From an uncultured Ruminococcus sp. (GTDB lineage Bacteria; Bacillota; Clostridia; Oscillospirales; Ruminococcaceae), in contig CAMWJT010000027.1 of the NCBI GenBank assembly GCA_947174625.1, positions 1 through 11,376 on the forward strand: DNA of 11,376 nt, written 5' to 3'. Positions 1 to 6,021 of this stretch are shown piece by piece. Each line of letters begins with the position of its first letter. Position 1 is the stretch's first letter. The notes under the pieces were generated by a model, which had not been told where the DNA came from, made no database searches, and was given only the letters and a program-made list of their open reading frames with translations. The position numbers and the translations under genes are program-made.

Positions 1-60
1 CCACAACCCCCCTCCCCAAACCCCCCCCCCCACCAATCCCCCCCCACGTGGTAAAAAAAA
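1..60. other. Low-complexity C/A-rich contig-end sequence, probably artefact
   Basis: The first 45 or so bases consist almost only of C and A, including a run of more than ten C, followed by a short mixed stretch and a run of nine A. This is unlike the balanced, coding-dense sequence that starts at about 75. Runs of C at a left contig end are what poly-G read tails from two-colour sequencers give when reverse-complemented, so an assembly artefact is my preferred reading. No gene, promoter or repeat can be supported here. An in-frame TAA at 52-54 upstream of the first gene lies inside this doubtful stretch and should not be trusted. Confidence 0.7.
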
Positions 61-75
61 ACAACAAAATCCAAA

Positions 76-276
76 TTGTTTTGTCCATACACCCCGCATG
101 CCGCCTATATCGAAATCACCAGAGAGGGGATTACTTTGACAGATGATGATCTGCATTTGGAATTAATGTATGCCGCCTGGATGTGGCGGAAACGTGACAC
201 CGGGGAGACAATGCCCCGGATGTTACGCTATCAGTTGAATAACAGGGTGTTTTCAGAAAAAGCGAGGGATGATTAA
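76..276 (+). CDS. Head-tail connector protein (gp6-like), C-terminal part
   Basis: The 66-residue reading frame opens at a TTG (76), but the true start is probably lost in the poor sequence at the window edge. Gp6-like connectors are usually around 100 residues or more, and only the C-terminal half is recognisable here: an acidic stretch followed by LELMYAAWMWRKRDTG and MPRMLRYQLNNRVF. In this family the last helix and the MPR-x-LR-x-x-LNN tail precede the stop. These proteins form a ring below the portal that joins the DNA-filled capsid to the tail. The stop at 274-276 directly abuts the ATG of the next gene, which is itself a head closure protein, supporting the assignment. The family call is from pattern and position; the N-terminus and exact length are uncertain. 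Confidence 0.6.
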   Translation: MFCPYTPHAAYIEITREGITLTDDDLHLELMYAAWMWRKRDTGETMPRMLRYQLNNRVFSEKARDD

Positions 277-576
277 ATGGATGATGTGTTAATTCTCGTG
301 AAACAGGAGAAAATCAGAGATGAATTGCATGTCCAGCATGACCAGGAAATTGAACGACAAATTTTTTGCAAAGTACGATCTGTGACACGGGCTGAGTTTT
401 TCTCTGGTGGACAGAACGGCTTGCATCCAGCTTTTGTCTTTGAGGTGTTCCCAGGGGACTATCAATCAGAACCGGAGCTGATTTTTCACGGCATGCGCTA
501 TGTGATTTATCGAGATTTTTTGAAAAATGCTGACACACTGGAACTTTACGCAGAACAGAAAGGCGGTGTCCAATGA
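277..576 (+). CDS. Head closure / head-tail adaptor protein
   Basis: This 99-residue protein has the hallmarks of the phage head-tail adaptor (SPP1 gp16/HK97 stopper-like) family. A beta-rich N-terminus with a lysine- and arginine-rich segment is followed by the characteristic VRSVTRAEFFSGGQNGLHP motif (about residues 33-51). The end reads F-x-GMRY-x-IYRDF and TLELYAEQKGG. Family members form the ring that seals the capsid exit after DNA packaging and receives the tail. The ATG at 277 follows the previous stop with no gap, and a purine-rich GAGGGATGA stretch just upstream can serve as ribosome site. The gene ends in an ATGA overlap with the next one, which suggests translational coupling. Length is normal for the family. 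Confidence 0.85.
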   Translation: MDDVLILVKQEKIRDELHVQHDQEIERQIFCKVRSVTRAEFFSGGQNGLHPAFVFEVFPGDYQSEPELIFHGMRYVIYRDFLKNADTLELYAEQKGGVQ

Positions 577-911
577 TGACCTACAGAGAAATCGCAGAAC
601 TGCTTGCAGGCACAGGCTTGCCGGTTGTATATCATCACTGGGAAGACAATTCTGCGCCACCGTTGCCGTATCTGGTGTACCTGTTTCCGGGTCGGGATGA
701 TTTTTATGCAGATAATTCCAATTATCAGGCAATTGTGAATCTGAATATAGAATTATATTCTGACCGGAAAGACTTTGCTCTGGAGCAGAAACTGGAAAAA
801 ATTTTGCACGAGAACAAAATCTCATTTGATAAGACAGAGGCATATATTACATCCGAAAAAATGTATGAAGTGTTGTATGAAACAGAAATCATTCTGAATG
901 GTGATGTGTAA
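573..911 (+). CDS. Tail terminator-like / tail completion protein
   Basis: The product is 112 residues. It has an N-terminal helix (YREIAELLAGTGLPVVY), then a segment typical of small Bacillota phage tail proteins: HHWEDNSAPPLPYLVYLFPG, an aromatic-acidic FYADN stretch, and LNIELYSDRKDF. The C-terminal part has a strand with SEKMYEVLYETEIIL. This pattern matches proteins found between the head closure and tail tube genes that act as tail terminators, capping the head-proximal end of the tube and fixing its length. The call rests on this pattern plus gene order. Two ATGs (573 and 576) are possible; 573 overlaps the preceding stop as ATGA, and an AAGGCGGTG ribosome site lies just upstream. The stop TAA at 909-911 overlaps the next ATG by one base. 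Confidence 0.7.
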   Translation: MMTYREIAELLAGTGLPVVYHHWEDNSAPPLPYLVYLFPGRDDFYADNSNYQAIVNLNIELYSDRKDFALEQKLEKILHENKISFDKTEAYITSEKMYEVLYETEIILNGDV

Positions 912-1285
912 TGGCAGGGATTAGCATAGAAGATATGGCGGATGAAATCATGAACGGCTTGCAAGAATATTCGGAGTTGGCGGATTCTGCTATGAAGAAA
1001 GCCGTCCAGAAAACTGCATCGCAGGTAAAAAAAGAGATTTCTTCCAACGCCCCGAAGCGTACTGGCAAATACGGCAAAAGCTGGACGACTAAGAAAGTGG
1101 CTGAAAAAAGCCACAGTTTACAAATTGTGGTTCATTCCAAGAATCGTTATCAGATCGCACATTTGCTAGAACATGGACACGCCAAGCGAAACGGCGGAAG
1201 GGTAGAAGCGCAGCCGCATATTGCTCCGGCAGAAGAACACGGAGCTGAAAAATTTGACGAACTTCTGAAAAAATATTTGAACTAA
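911..1285 (+). CDS. HK97 gp10-like morphogenesis protein
   Basis: This 124-residue basic protein has the typical HK97-gp10-like layout. An N-terminal helical region (ISIEDMADEIMNGLQEYSEL) leads into a long helix with AVQKTASQVKKEISSNAPKRTGKYGKSW, the classic APKRTG-x-x-x-x-SW signature at about residues 51-62. After that come strands and a YQIAHLLEHGHAKRNGGRV motif followed by PHIAPAEE. The LLEHGH-x-x-x-xGG segment is the other hallmark of the family. These proteins are morphogenesis factors of the head-tail connection or tail completion in siphophages. The start at 911 sits in a TAATG overlap with the upstream stop, with a GGTGAT ribosome site at 900-905. It is followed by a 13-base gap to the tail tube gene. 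Length is normal for the family. Confidence 0.87.
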   Translation: MAGISIEDMADEIMNGLQEYSELADSAMKKAVQKTASQVKKEISSNAPKRTGKYGKSWTTKKVAEKSHSLQIVVHSKNRYQIAHLLEHGHAKRNGGRVEAQPHIAPAEEHGAEKFDELLKKYLN

Positions 1286-1298
1286 AGGAGCGTTTTAA

Positions 1299-1925
1299 AT
1301 GGCAAAAGGTAAAAACAACAAAGTCAAATTTGGTTTGAACAATGTGTATTATGCTAAAATTTTAAACTGGTCTGAATCCACAACAACGGGCGAAAAAATC
1401 CCTAATTATGCACCACCTGTCCGGATTCCGGGGGCAGTGTCGTTGTCAATTGACGCAAACGGCGAATCGGAAAATTTCTACGCTGACAACACGGTTTACT
1501 ATGTTATCAATAACAACTCCGGCTACGAAGGCGATTTAGAAATTGCGTTGATGGAAACTATCTTTGCTGTGGATATTCTTGGCGAGAAGATCGACAACAA
1601 CGGCTTACAGGTGGAGAACACAGATGCCGAAATTTCAGAATTTGCATTATTCTGGGAATTTGACGGCGATCAGAATCATATCCGACATGTGGCATATCGT
1701 TGTGCAGCGTCCAGACCCGGAATCAATGGCAATACAACGGAAGATTCCAAAACGCCGGAAACAGACACACTTGCAATCAAAATGCTGTCACTACCCAATG
1801 GCGTCGTCAAGGCTAAAACAACTGTTTCCACTGACGAAACAGTTTATAAGGAATGGTTCAAGTCCGTTCATATGCCCGAATTTACAGCGGGAAATGAAAC
1901 AGTTACAGCGTCAGAACAATCCTAA
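1299..1925 (+). CDS. Major tail tube protein (phi13 family)
   Basis: The 208-residue protein belongs to the phi13-type major tail proteins that polymerise as stacked rings to form the tail tube. Visible family marks are a basic N-terminus (KGKNNKVKFGLNNVYYAKI), the P-x-RIPGAVSLSIDANGES segment near residues 42-60 and Y-x-DN-x-x-YY. Further on are the GYEGDLEIALM strand and the F-x-x-FWEFDGD-x-x-x-IRHVAYRC region, and the glycine/threonine loop ending in ETDTLAIK. A serine/threonine-rich tail closes the protein, and no extra immunoglobulin-like domain is appended. A strong AAAGGAG site (1284-1290), eight bases before the ATG, fits the high expression that a tube subunit requires. Placement immediately before the tail chaperones and tape measure is the standard siphophage order. 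Confidence 0.9.
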   Translation: MAKGKNNKVKFGLNNVYYAKILNWSESTTTGEKIPNYAPPVRIPGAVSLSIDANGESENFYADNTVYYVINNNSGYEGDLEIALMETIFAVDILGEKIDNNGLQVENTDAEISEFALFWEFDGDQNHIRHVAYRCAASRPGINGNTTEDSKTPETDTLAIKMLSLPNGVVKAKTTVSTDETVYKEWFKSVHMPEFTAGNETVTASEQS

Positions 1926-1940
1926 GAATGAGGTGATCAC

Positions 1941-2321
1941 ATGGCAATCAAGAAAAATATTACAATTGACGGCTTAGAAGTGCCATTCAAGGCGAGTGCG
2001 GCTGTGCCTCGCCTTTACCGTCTGAAATTCGGGCGTGATATTTACAAAGATCTTGCAATCCTGCAAAAATCCGTCAAAAATGGCAATGCTGAAAATTCTG
2101 AAATAGACATAGAAAGTCTGGAAATGTTTGAAAATGTTGCCTATATCATGGCAAAACATGCCGTTCCTGATAACGTGCCGGACAGTCCGGATGATTGGCT
2201 GGAACAGTTCAATACATTCAGTATTTACGAAATTCTGCCAAAACTCATTGAGTTGTGGGGGCTGAACGTAGAAACACAGGCAAAGTCAAAAAAAAATCTC
2301 GTCCGATTGACAGGGAAATGA
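1941..2321 (+). CDS. Tail assembly chaperone, G product
   Basis: This 126-residue protein is the zero-frame product of the tail chaperone locus. It begins MAIKKNITIDGLEVPFKASA with the typical RLYRLKFGRDIYKDL segment (about residues 28-42). A long helix ending in FENVAYIMAKHA and a P-x-x-xWLEQF-x-x-FSIYEILPKLIELWGLN segment follow. Members of the lambda G-like group coat the tape measure and recruit tube subunits before being released, so they are absent from the mature virion. The ribosome site GAGGTGATC (1930-1938) pairs without mismatch to the usual 3' end of Bacillota 16S rRNA and lies just before the ATG. A run of nine A near the end of the gene lets some ribosomes shift into the -1 frame and make the longer GT product; otherwise translation ends at TGA 2319-2321. 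Confidence 0.88.
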   Translation: MAIKKNITIDGLEVPFKASAAVPRLYRLKFGRDIYKDLAILQKSVKNGNAENSEIDIESLEMFENVAYIMAKHAVPDNVPDSPDDWLEQFNTFSIYEILPKLIELWGLNVETQAKSKKNLVRLTGK

Positions 2322-2482
2322 CAACACCATTATTTTTACTCAGGTGTAAGCAGCTAGGACTTTCCATGCAGGAACTCGATCTACTGACAATCGGATTAAT
2401 CAACGATATGTTCGTTGAGCGTGAAAATGACGAATACAAATACAGCTATAAGGCACAGCAGTCTGACTTTGATTCATTCTAA
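1941..2482 (+). CDS. Tail assembly chaperone, GT frameshift product
   Basis: Slipping back one base in the A run at 2288-2296 joins the G frame to a second frame that stays open to TAA 2480-2482, giving a fusion of about 180 residues. The T extension reads on through SRPIDREMTTPLFLLRCK, QLGLSMQELDLLTIGLIND and KAQQSDFDSF. This is the typical T-like tail: a LGL-x-x-x-xLDLLT-x-G helix, an acidic stretch, then a final DFD-x-F. In lambda-like phages the GT product bridges the tape measure and the tube subunit, and a few percent of G is normally converted. The T part has no independent start with a ribosome site, which supports expression by frameshifting. The exact slip position and efficiency are not determinable from sequence. 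Confidence 0.85.
2288..2297 (+). promoter_or_regulatory. Programmed -1 frameshift site (A-run) between G and T
   Basis: Nine consecutive A (2288-2296) followed by T provide overlapping X-XXY-YYZ heptamers. In the zero frame they read A-AAA-AAA (2288-2294) and A-AAA-AAT (2291-2297), and both tRNAs can re-pair in the -1 frame. The zero frame ends 24 bases downstream, while the -1 frame continues for about 60 residues of T-type sequence. No obvious downstream stem-loop is seen by eye, so stimulation may come from the run itself. A sequencing error in the homopolymer is unlikely to explain it, since both frames encode family-typical sequence. Confidence 0.85.
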
Positions 2483-2485
2483 TGT

Positions 2486-2501
2486 GAGGTGATCGGCTAC
2501 G
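2486..2501 (+). promoter_or_regulatory. Ribosome binding site and apparent ACG start of the tape measure
   Basis: GAGGTGATC (2486-2494) is the same nine-base 16S-complementary site used before the G gene. Six bases after the GAGGTGA core, at 2499, comes ACG followed by codons for ANRIKGVTVEIGGDTTKL, the normal beginning of this tape-measure type (usually M-A-N-R-I-K-G). No ATG, GTG or TTG exists in this frame between the stop TGA at 2490-2492 and TTG 2721. The initiation codon therefore appears to be ACG, or an ATG altered by mutation or base-calling error. Confidence 0.65.
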
Positions 2502-5500
2502 GCAAACAGAATCAAGGGTGTTACAGTTGAAATCGGCGGCGATACTACCAAGCTGTCAAAAACTCTGGAAAGTGTCAACAAAAACATTAAAGGCACACAG
2601 TCTCAGCTAAAGGATGTAGAAAAACTGCTGAAACTTGACCCAACTAATACAGAACTACTTGCACAAAAGCAAAGACTTCTTGCTGATGCAGTCGATTCTA
2701 CCAGTGATAAACTGGAAACCTTGAAAAAAGCAAGTGAACAGGCGGCGCAGACAAAAGACAACTATGATGCCTGGAAAGCAAAGTATGACCCGATCAAGCA
2801 GAAAATCAGCGAGACTGAATCAAAGCTGAAAGACTTGAAAGAGCAGTCTGAAATTGCTGACAAACAGCTTGCAAATGGCGACATCTCGCAGGAAAAGTAC
2901 AATCAAATTCAGAACAAAATTAAATCCACTTCCGACGAGCTGAAAGAACTAAAACAGTCGGCGAAAGATGTTTCTAAAGAGTTTGGCAATCCGATCTCTC
3001 CGGAACAGTATGATGCGCTCCAGAGAGAAATTATCGAAACAGAGCAGGAATTGCAGAACTTACAGCGTGAAGCTGACAACTCCGTTGACGCATTATCAAA
3101 AATTTCTGATACCGGCGAAAAAATGCAGGAAGTCGGAGATAAAATTTCTGATGTAGGCTCTGCATTAATGCCTGTCACCAAGGGAATTGCTGACGTTGGA
3201 ATGGCGGCGGTCAAAACCGGTGCAGAATTTGATGCTGAAATGTCCAAAGTGGAAGCGATTACCGGAACTGTTGCAGACGAAGACTTGCCAGCCCTGATCG
3301 AAGCGGCAGAAGAAATGGGACTTTCTTTCGAAGAGGGCGCAGATTCCACAGAAACAGCAATGAACATTATCCGGGCAAAAGCCCGTGAAATGGGTTCTCA
3401 GACCAAGTTTTCTGCGAGCGAGGCAGGACAGGCTTTCGAGTATATGGCTATGGCTGGCTGGAAACCATACGACATGCTGAATGGTATCAGTGGCGTTCTA
3501 AGCCTTGCCGCTTCATCCGGTGAAGAGCTTGGCACGACTTCTGATATTGTCACTGATGCATTGACAGCGCTGGGCATGAGTGCAGAAGATGCAGGGCATT
3601 TTTCGGACGTTCTGGCAGCCGCATCCAGCAACGCAAATACAAATGTGTCCATGTTAGGTGAATCATTCAAATACTGTGCGCCTATCGCTGGTGCAATGAA
3701 CGCAAGCGCAGAAGATCTGGCAGTTGCACTCGGACTGATGGCAAATTCAGGCATCAAAGGATCACAAGCCGGAAATAATCTGAAAAACGGTCTCACAAAC
3801 TTAACAGGCGTATCTAAAAAATGCACCAAAGAAATGGAAGCACTTGGGCTGATGACCACTGAGACTGTCAATGTGATAGATCAAGCCAAAGTTGATAAGG
3901 CACAGCTTAAGGTTGAGAATAGGACATTAGACCTTGAAAAAGCACAAATTGCCTATAATCAGGCGCTTGAAAAATATAGTGATGATTCCACACAGGTACA
4001 GAACGCAACCGCTAACATAGAAAAGGCGCAAATCAGCCTGAATGATGCAATTTCTAAATATGGTGAGGATTCTTCACAGGCGCAGAAAGCGGCTCTCACG
4101 CTGGAACAGGCGCAGAACAAGTTGACTGATACTATGGCAAAATGTGGTGAAAATTCACCGGAAGTACAGAAAGCATTGCTGAATTTGCAAAAAGCTGAAA
4201 ACAATTTAACAGATGCACAAAATGATTTGACAATTGCGCAGCAAGGTACATGGGAAGAAGCCGGAACAGGTAAGTCCTTGTTAGTTGACGAATACGGTAA
4301 TATGAAATCCCTCGGCGAAATCATGGATATTCTTCGCAAAAAAATGGGTGGCGTTGATGTTGCCATAACCGACGCTGAGGGCAATCTCAGGAGCTATGAC
4401 AATATCATTGCTGACCTGGAACAGTCGGAAGAGGGACTGACACAGGCAGAGCAACTGAAAAGTGCGGCGGTTCTGTTTGGAAAAGATAATCTTGCCGGAA
4501 TGCTTGCAGTCATCAACGCAAGCGAAGAAGACTATAACAGTCTGAGAGATGCCATTTATGGCTGTGATGGAACAGCCGAAACAATGGCAGAAACCATGCA
4601 GGACAACCTCGAAGGACAGCTAACAATTCTGAAATCACAGCTTGAGGAGCTAGCTATCAGTTTCAGTGAAATCCTAATGCCTACAATTCGTGCTATTGTT
4701 TCTAAAATTCAGGCTTTGGCTGACAAACTAAACTCACTTTCTCCGGAAATGAAAGAAACGATTGTCAAAATTGCTCTGATTGTAGCGGCAATCGCACCGG
4801 CTCTCATTGCCATCGGTAAAATTATCAGTATAATAGGAACTATTTTAACTATTGTTCCAAAAGTAGCAAATGCTATTAAATTAGTAAAAACTGCTATGAC
4901 GGTACTAAACGGAACATTCCTAACAAATCCAATATTTCTTGTCATTGCGGCAATTACAGCACTTGTTGCAGGATTTATTTACCTTTGGAATAATTGTGAG
5001 GGTTTCCGCAATTTCTGGATTGGTTTGTGGGAACAAATTCAAATTACGCTGTATGCGTTCTTTGAAGCATGGGAAACCGGCTGGAACACTATTTCAGATT
5101 TCTTTTCTAGCACATGGGAATCTATCAAAAATTTCTTTTCCGCTGCGTGGAATGATTTTCAGGAAAGCTTCCAGATCGGAATGGACAGTATTAAGACGTT
5201 CTGGACAGATTCCTGGACAAAAATCAAAGATTTCTTTGCTAACGCTTGGAACGGCATTAAAAATTTCTTTACGACCGCCTGGAATAACTTTCAGGAAGAC
5301 TTCCAAATCGGAATGGACAGCATCAAAACATTCTGGACGGATTCCTGGACAAAAATCAAAGATTTCTTTGCGAACACCTGGGAATCTATCAAGACAACTG
5401 TCAAAAATGTTATGACTAGTATCAAAAATACGATTTCTAGCATCTGGAATAACGTGAAATCAGGCGTTTCTGAAAAAATCACGGGTATCAAAAATACGAT

Positions 5501-6017
5501 TGTTGACGGATTTAATAACGCTGTCGGTTTCGTGAAAAATCTTGCAAACGAAGCCTGGACATGGGGTGCAGATATTATCAACGGCATTGTGGGTGGAATC
5601 CGGAATTGCATCGGGAACGTCGTAAACGCCGTTTCAGATGTCGCTAATACGATCTGGGAATTTTTACATTTCTCTGTGCCGGAAAAAGGCGCATTGACTG
5701 ATTTTGAATCCTGGATGCCGGATTTCATGATGGGACTTGCTAACGGAATCCGAAAAAACCAAAAATACGTGGAAAATGCTGTCAATGATGTGTCAGAAGC
5801 TATGCGGTTGACTATGGACAGCGACATTAATTATACACTTAATGACGTTTCTTCTGGAGCAATGGTAGCCGGAACATCCGCCGGAACTGTTAATAACTAT
5901 TATAATACAGACAATAGCCAGACTTTTAATCAAACAAACAACTCTCCAAAGACTCTGAGCAGATGGGATATTTATCGGCAGACGAACAATATCTTCAGCA
6001 GAATCAAGAAAGCGTGA
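2499..6017 (+). CDS. Tail tape measure protein (TP901 core family)
   Basis: Counted from ACG 2499 the protein has about 1172 residues; starting at TTG 2721 would delete 74 conserved residues and has no ribosome site. It sets tail length, fills the tube lumen and helps DNA entry. Domains in order: coiled coil (about 1-225); TP901-type core (about 243-431, with EFDAEMSKVEAITGT, TKFSASEAGQAFEYMAMAGW and NSGIKGSQAGNNLKN); an inserted array of 28-residue repeats (480-583); the rest of the core, including FGKDNLAGMLAVINASEEDY and MQDNLEGQLTILKSQLEEL (about 628-725). Hydrophobic, probably membrane-active segments lie near 755-785 and 809-832. Fourteen 11-residue aromatic repeats (862-1015) follow, then a terminal region with FSVPEKGALTDFESWMPDF. 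The gene lies 16 bases after the GT stop and ends just before Dit. Function is near certain; the exact start is not. Confidence 0.92.
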   Translation, partial: TANRIKGVTVEIGGDTTKLSKTLESVNKNIKGTQSQLKDVEKLLKLDPTNTELLAQKQRLLADAVDSTSDKLETLKKASEQAAQTKDNYDAWKAKYDPIKQKISETESKLKDLKEQSEIADKQLANGDISQEKYNQIQNKIKSTSDELKELKQSAKDVSKEFGNPISPEQYDALQREIIETEQELQNLQREADNSVDALSKISDTGEKMQEVGDKISDVGSALMPVTKGIADVGMAAVKTGAEFDAEMSKVEAITGTVADEDLPALIEAAEEMGLSFEEGADSTETAMNIIRAKAREMGSQTKFSASEAGQAFEYMAMAGWKPYDMLNGISGVLSLAASSGEELGTTSDIVTDALTALGMSAEDAGHFSDVLAAASSNANTNVSMLGESFKYCAPIAGAMNASAEDLAVALGLMANSGIKGSQAGNNLKNGLTNLTGVSKKCTKEMEALGLMTTETVNVIDQAKVDKAQLKVENRTLDLEKAQIAYNQALEKYSDDSTQVQNATANIEKAQISLNDAISKYGEDSSQAQKAALTLEQAQNKLTDTMAKCGENSPEVQKALLNLQKAENNLTDAQNDLTIAQQGTWEEAGTGKSLLVDEYGNMKSLGEIMDILRKKMGGVDVAITDAEGNLRSYDNIIADLEQSEEGLTQAEQLKSAAVLFGKDNLAGMLAVINASEEDYNSLRDAIYGCDGTAETMAETMQDNLEGQLTILKSQLEELAISFSEILMPTIRAIVSKIQALADKLNSLSPEMKETIVKIALIVAAIAPALIAIGKIISIIGTILTIVPKVANAIKLVKTAMTVLNGTFLTNPIFLVIAAITALVAGFIYLWNNCEGFRNFWIGLWEQIQITLYAFFEAWETGWNTISDFFSSTWESIKNFFSAAWNDFQESFQIGMDSIKTFWTDSWTKIKDFFANAWNGIKNFFTTAWNNFQEDFQIGMDSIKTFWTDSWTKIKDFFANTWESIKTTVKNVMTSIKNTISSIWNNVKSGVSEKITGIKNTIVDGFNNAVGFVKNLANEAWTWGADIINGIVGGIRNCIGNVVNAVSDVANTIWEFLHFSVPEKGALTDFESWMPDFMMGLANGIRKNQKYVENAVNDVSEAMRLTMDSDINYTLNDVSSGAMVAGTSAGTVNNYYNTDNSQTFNQTNNSPKTLSRWDIYRQTNNIFSRIKKA
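3936..4247 (+). repeat. 28-residue (84-bp) tandem coiled-coil repeats in the tape measure
   Basis: Three full units start at 3936, 4020 and 4104, with a partial fourth at 4188, exactly 84 bases apart. Units begin EKAQIAYNQALEKYSDDS, EKAQISLNDAISKYGEDS, EQAQNKLTDTMAKCGENS and QKAENNLTDAQND. Twenty-eight residues equal four heptads, so a left-handed coiled coil is expected, with a conserved KY/KC-x-x-(D/N)S turn in each unit. The array lies inside the second half of the TP901-type core, between an EALGL helix and DEYGNMKSLGEIM. DNA identity between units is only partial, so the duplication is not very recent. Confidence 0.88.
5082..5543 (+). repeat. 11-residue (33-bp) aromatic repeats, with a duplicated 132-bp block
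   Basis: Fourteen consecutive units of 11 residues start every 33 bases from 5082. Most units begin with W or M followed by x-x-I-K-x-F/T; examples are WNTISDFFSST, WESIKNFFSAA, WTKIKDFFANA and WNNVKSGVSEK. Within them, a four-unit block of 132 bases (5115-5246) recurs at 5247-5378 with high nucleotide identity, including the stretch coding for QIGMDSIKTFWTDSWTKIKD. Tandem 11-residue units with fixed Trp/Phe positions are known in siphophage tape measures. The close DNA match of the two blocks suggests a fairly recent tandem duplication that lengthened the tape. Confidence 0.88.
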
Positions 6018-6021
6018 TATA

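Noticed and set aside
136..170. TTGACA hexamer that could be a -35 promoter box
   Set aside because: It lies inside the connector coding region, and no TATAAT-like box is found 16-18 bases downstream.
2721..2723. TTG as start of the tape measure
   Set aside because: It has no ribosome site and lies 74 codons inside a conserved, uninterrupted coding region that begins just after a strong site at 2486.
4939..5415. 158-residue plus-strand frame within the tape measure
   Set aside because: It is an alternative-frame reading of the 33-base repeats, which have no stop in that frame; its protein has no sensible composition or context.
3936..5543. Repeats as a CRISPR array or DNA-level regulatory repeat
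   Set aside because: The periods are exact multiples of three (84, 33 and 132 bases), there are no unique spacers, and the reading frame continues through all units, so these are protein repeats.
5291..5827. 178-residue open frame on the minus strand
   Set aside because: It lies wholly opposite the tape measure, has no ribosome site or family pattern, and results from the repeated codons of the sense gene. The other minus-strand frames are rejected for the same reason.
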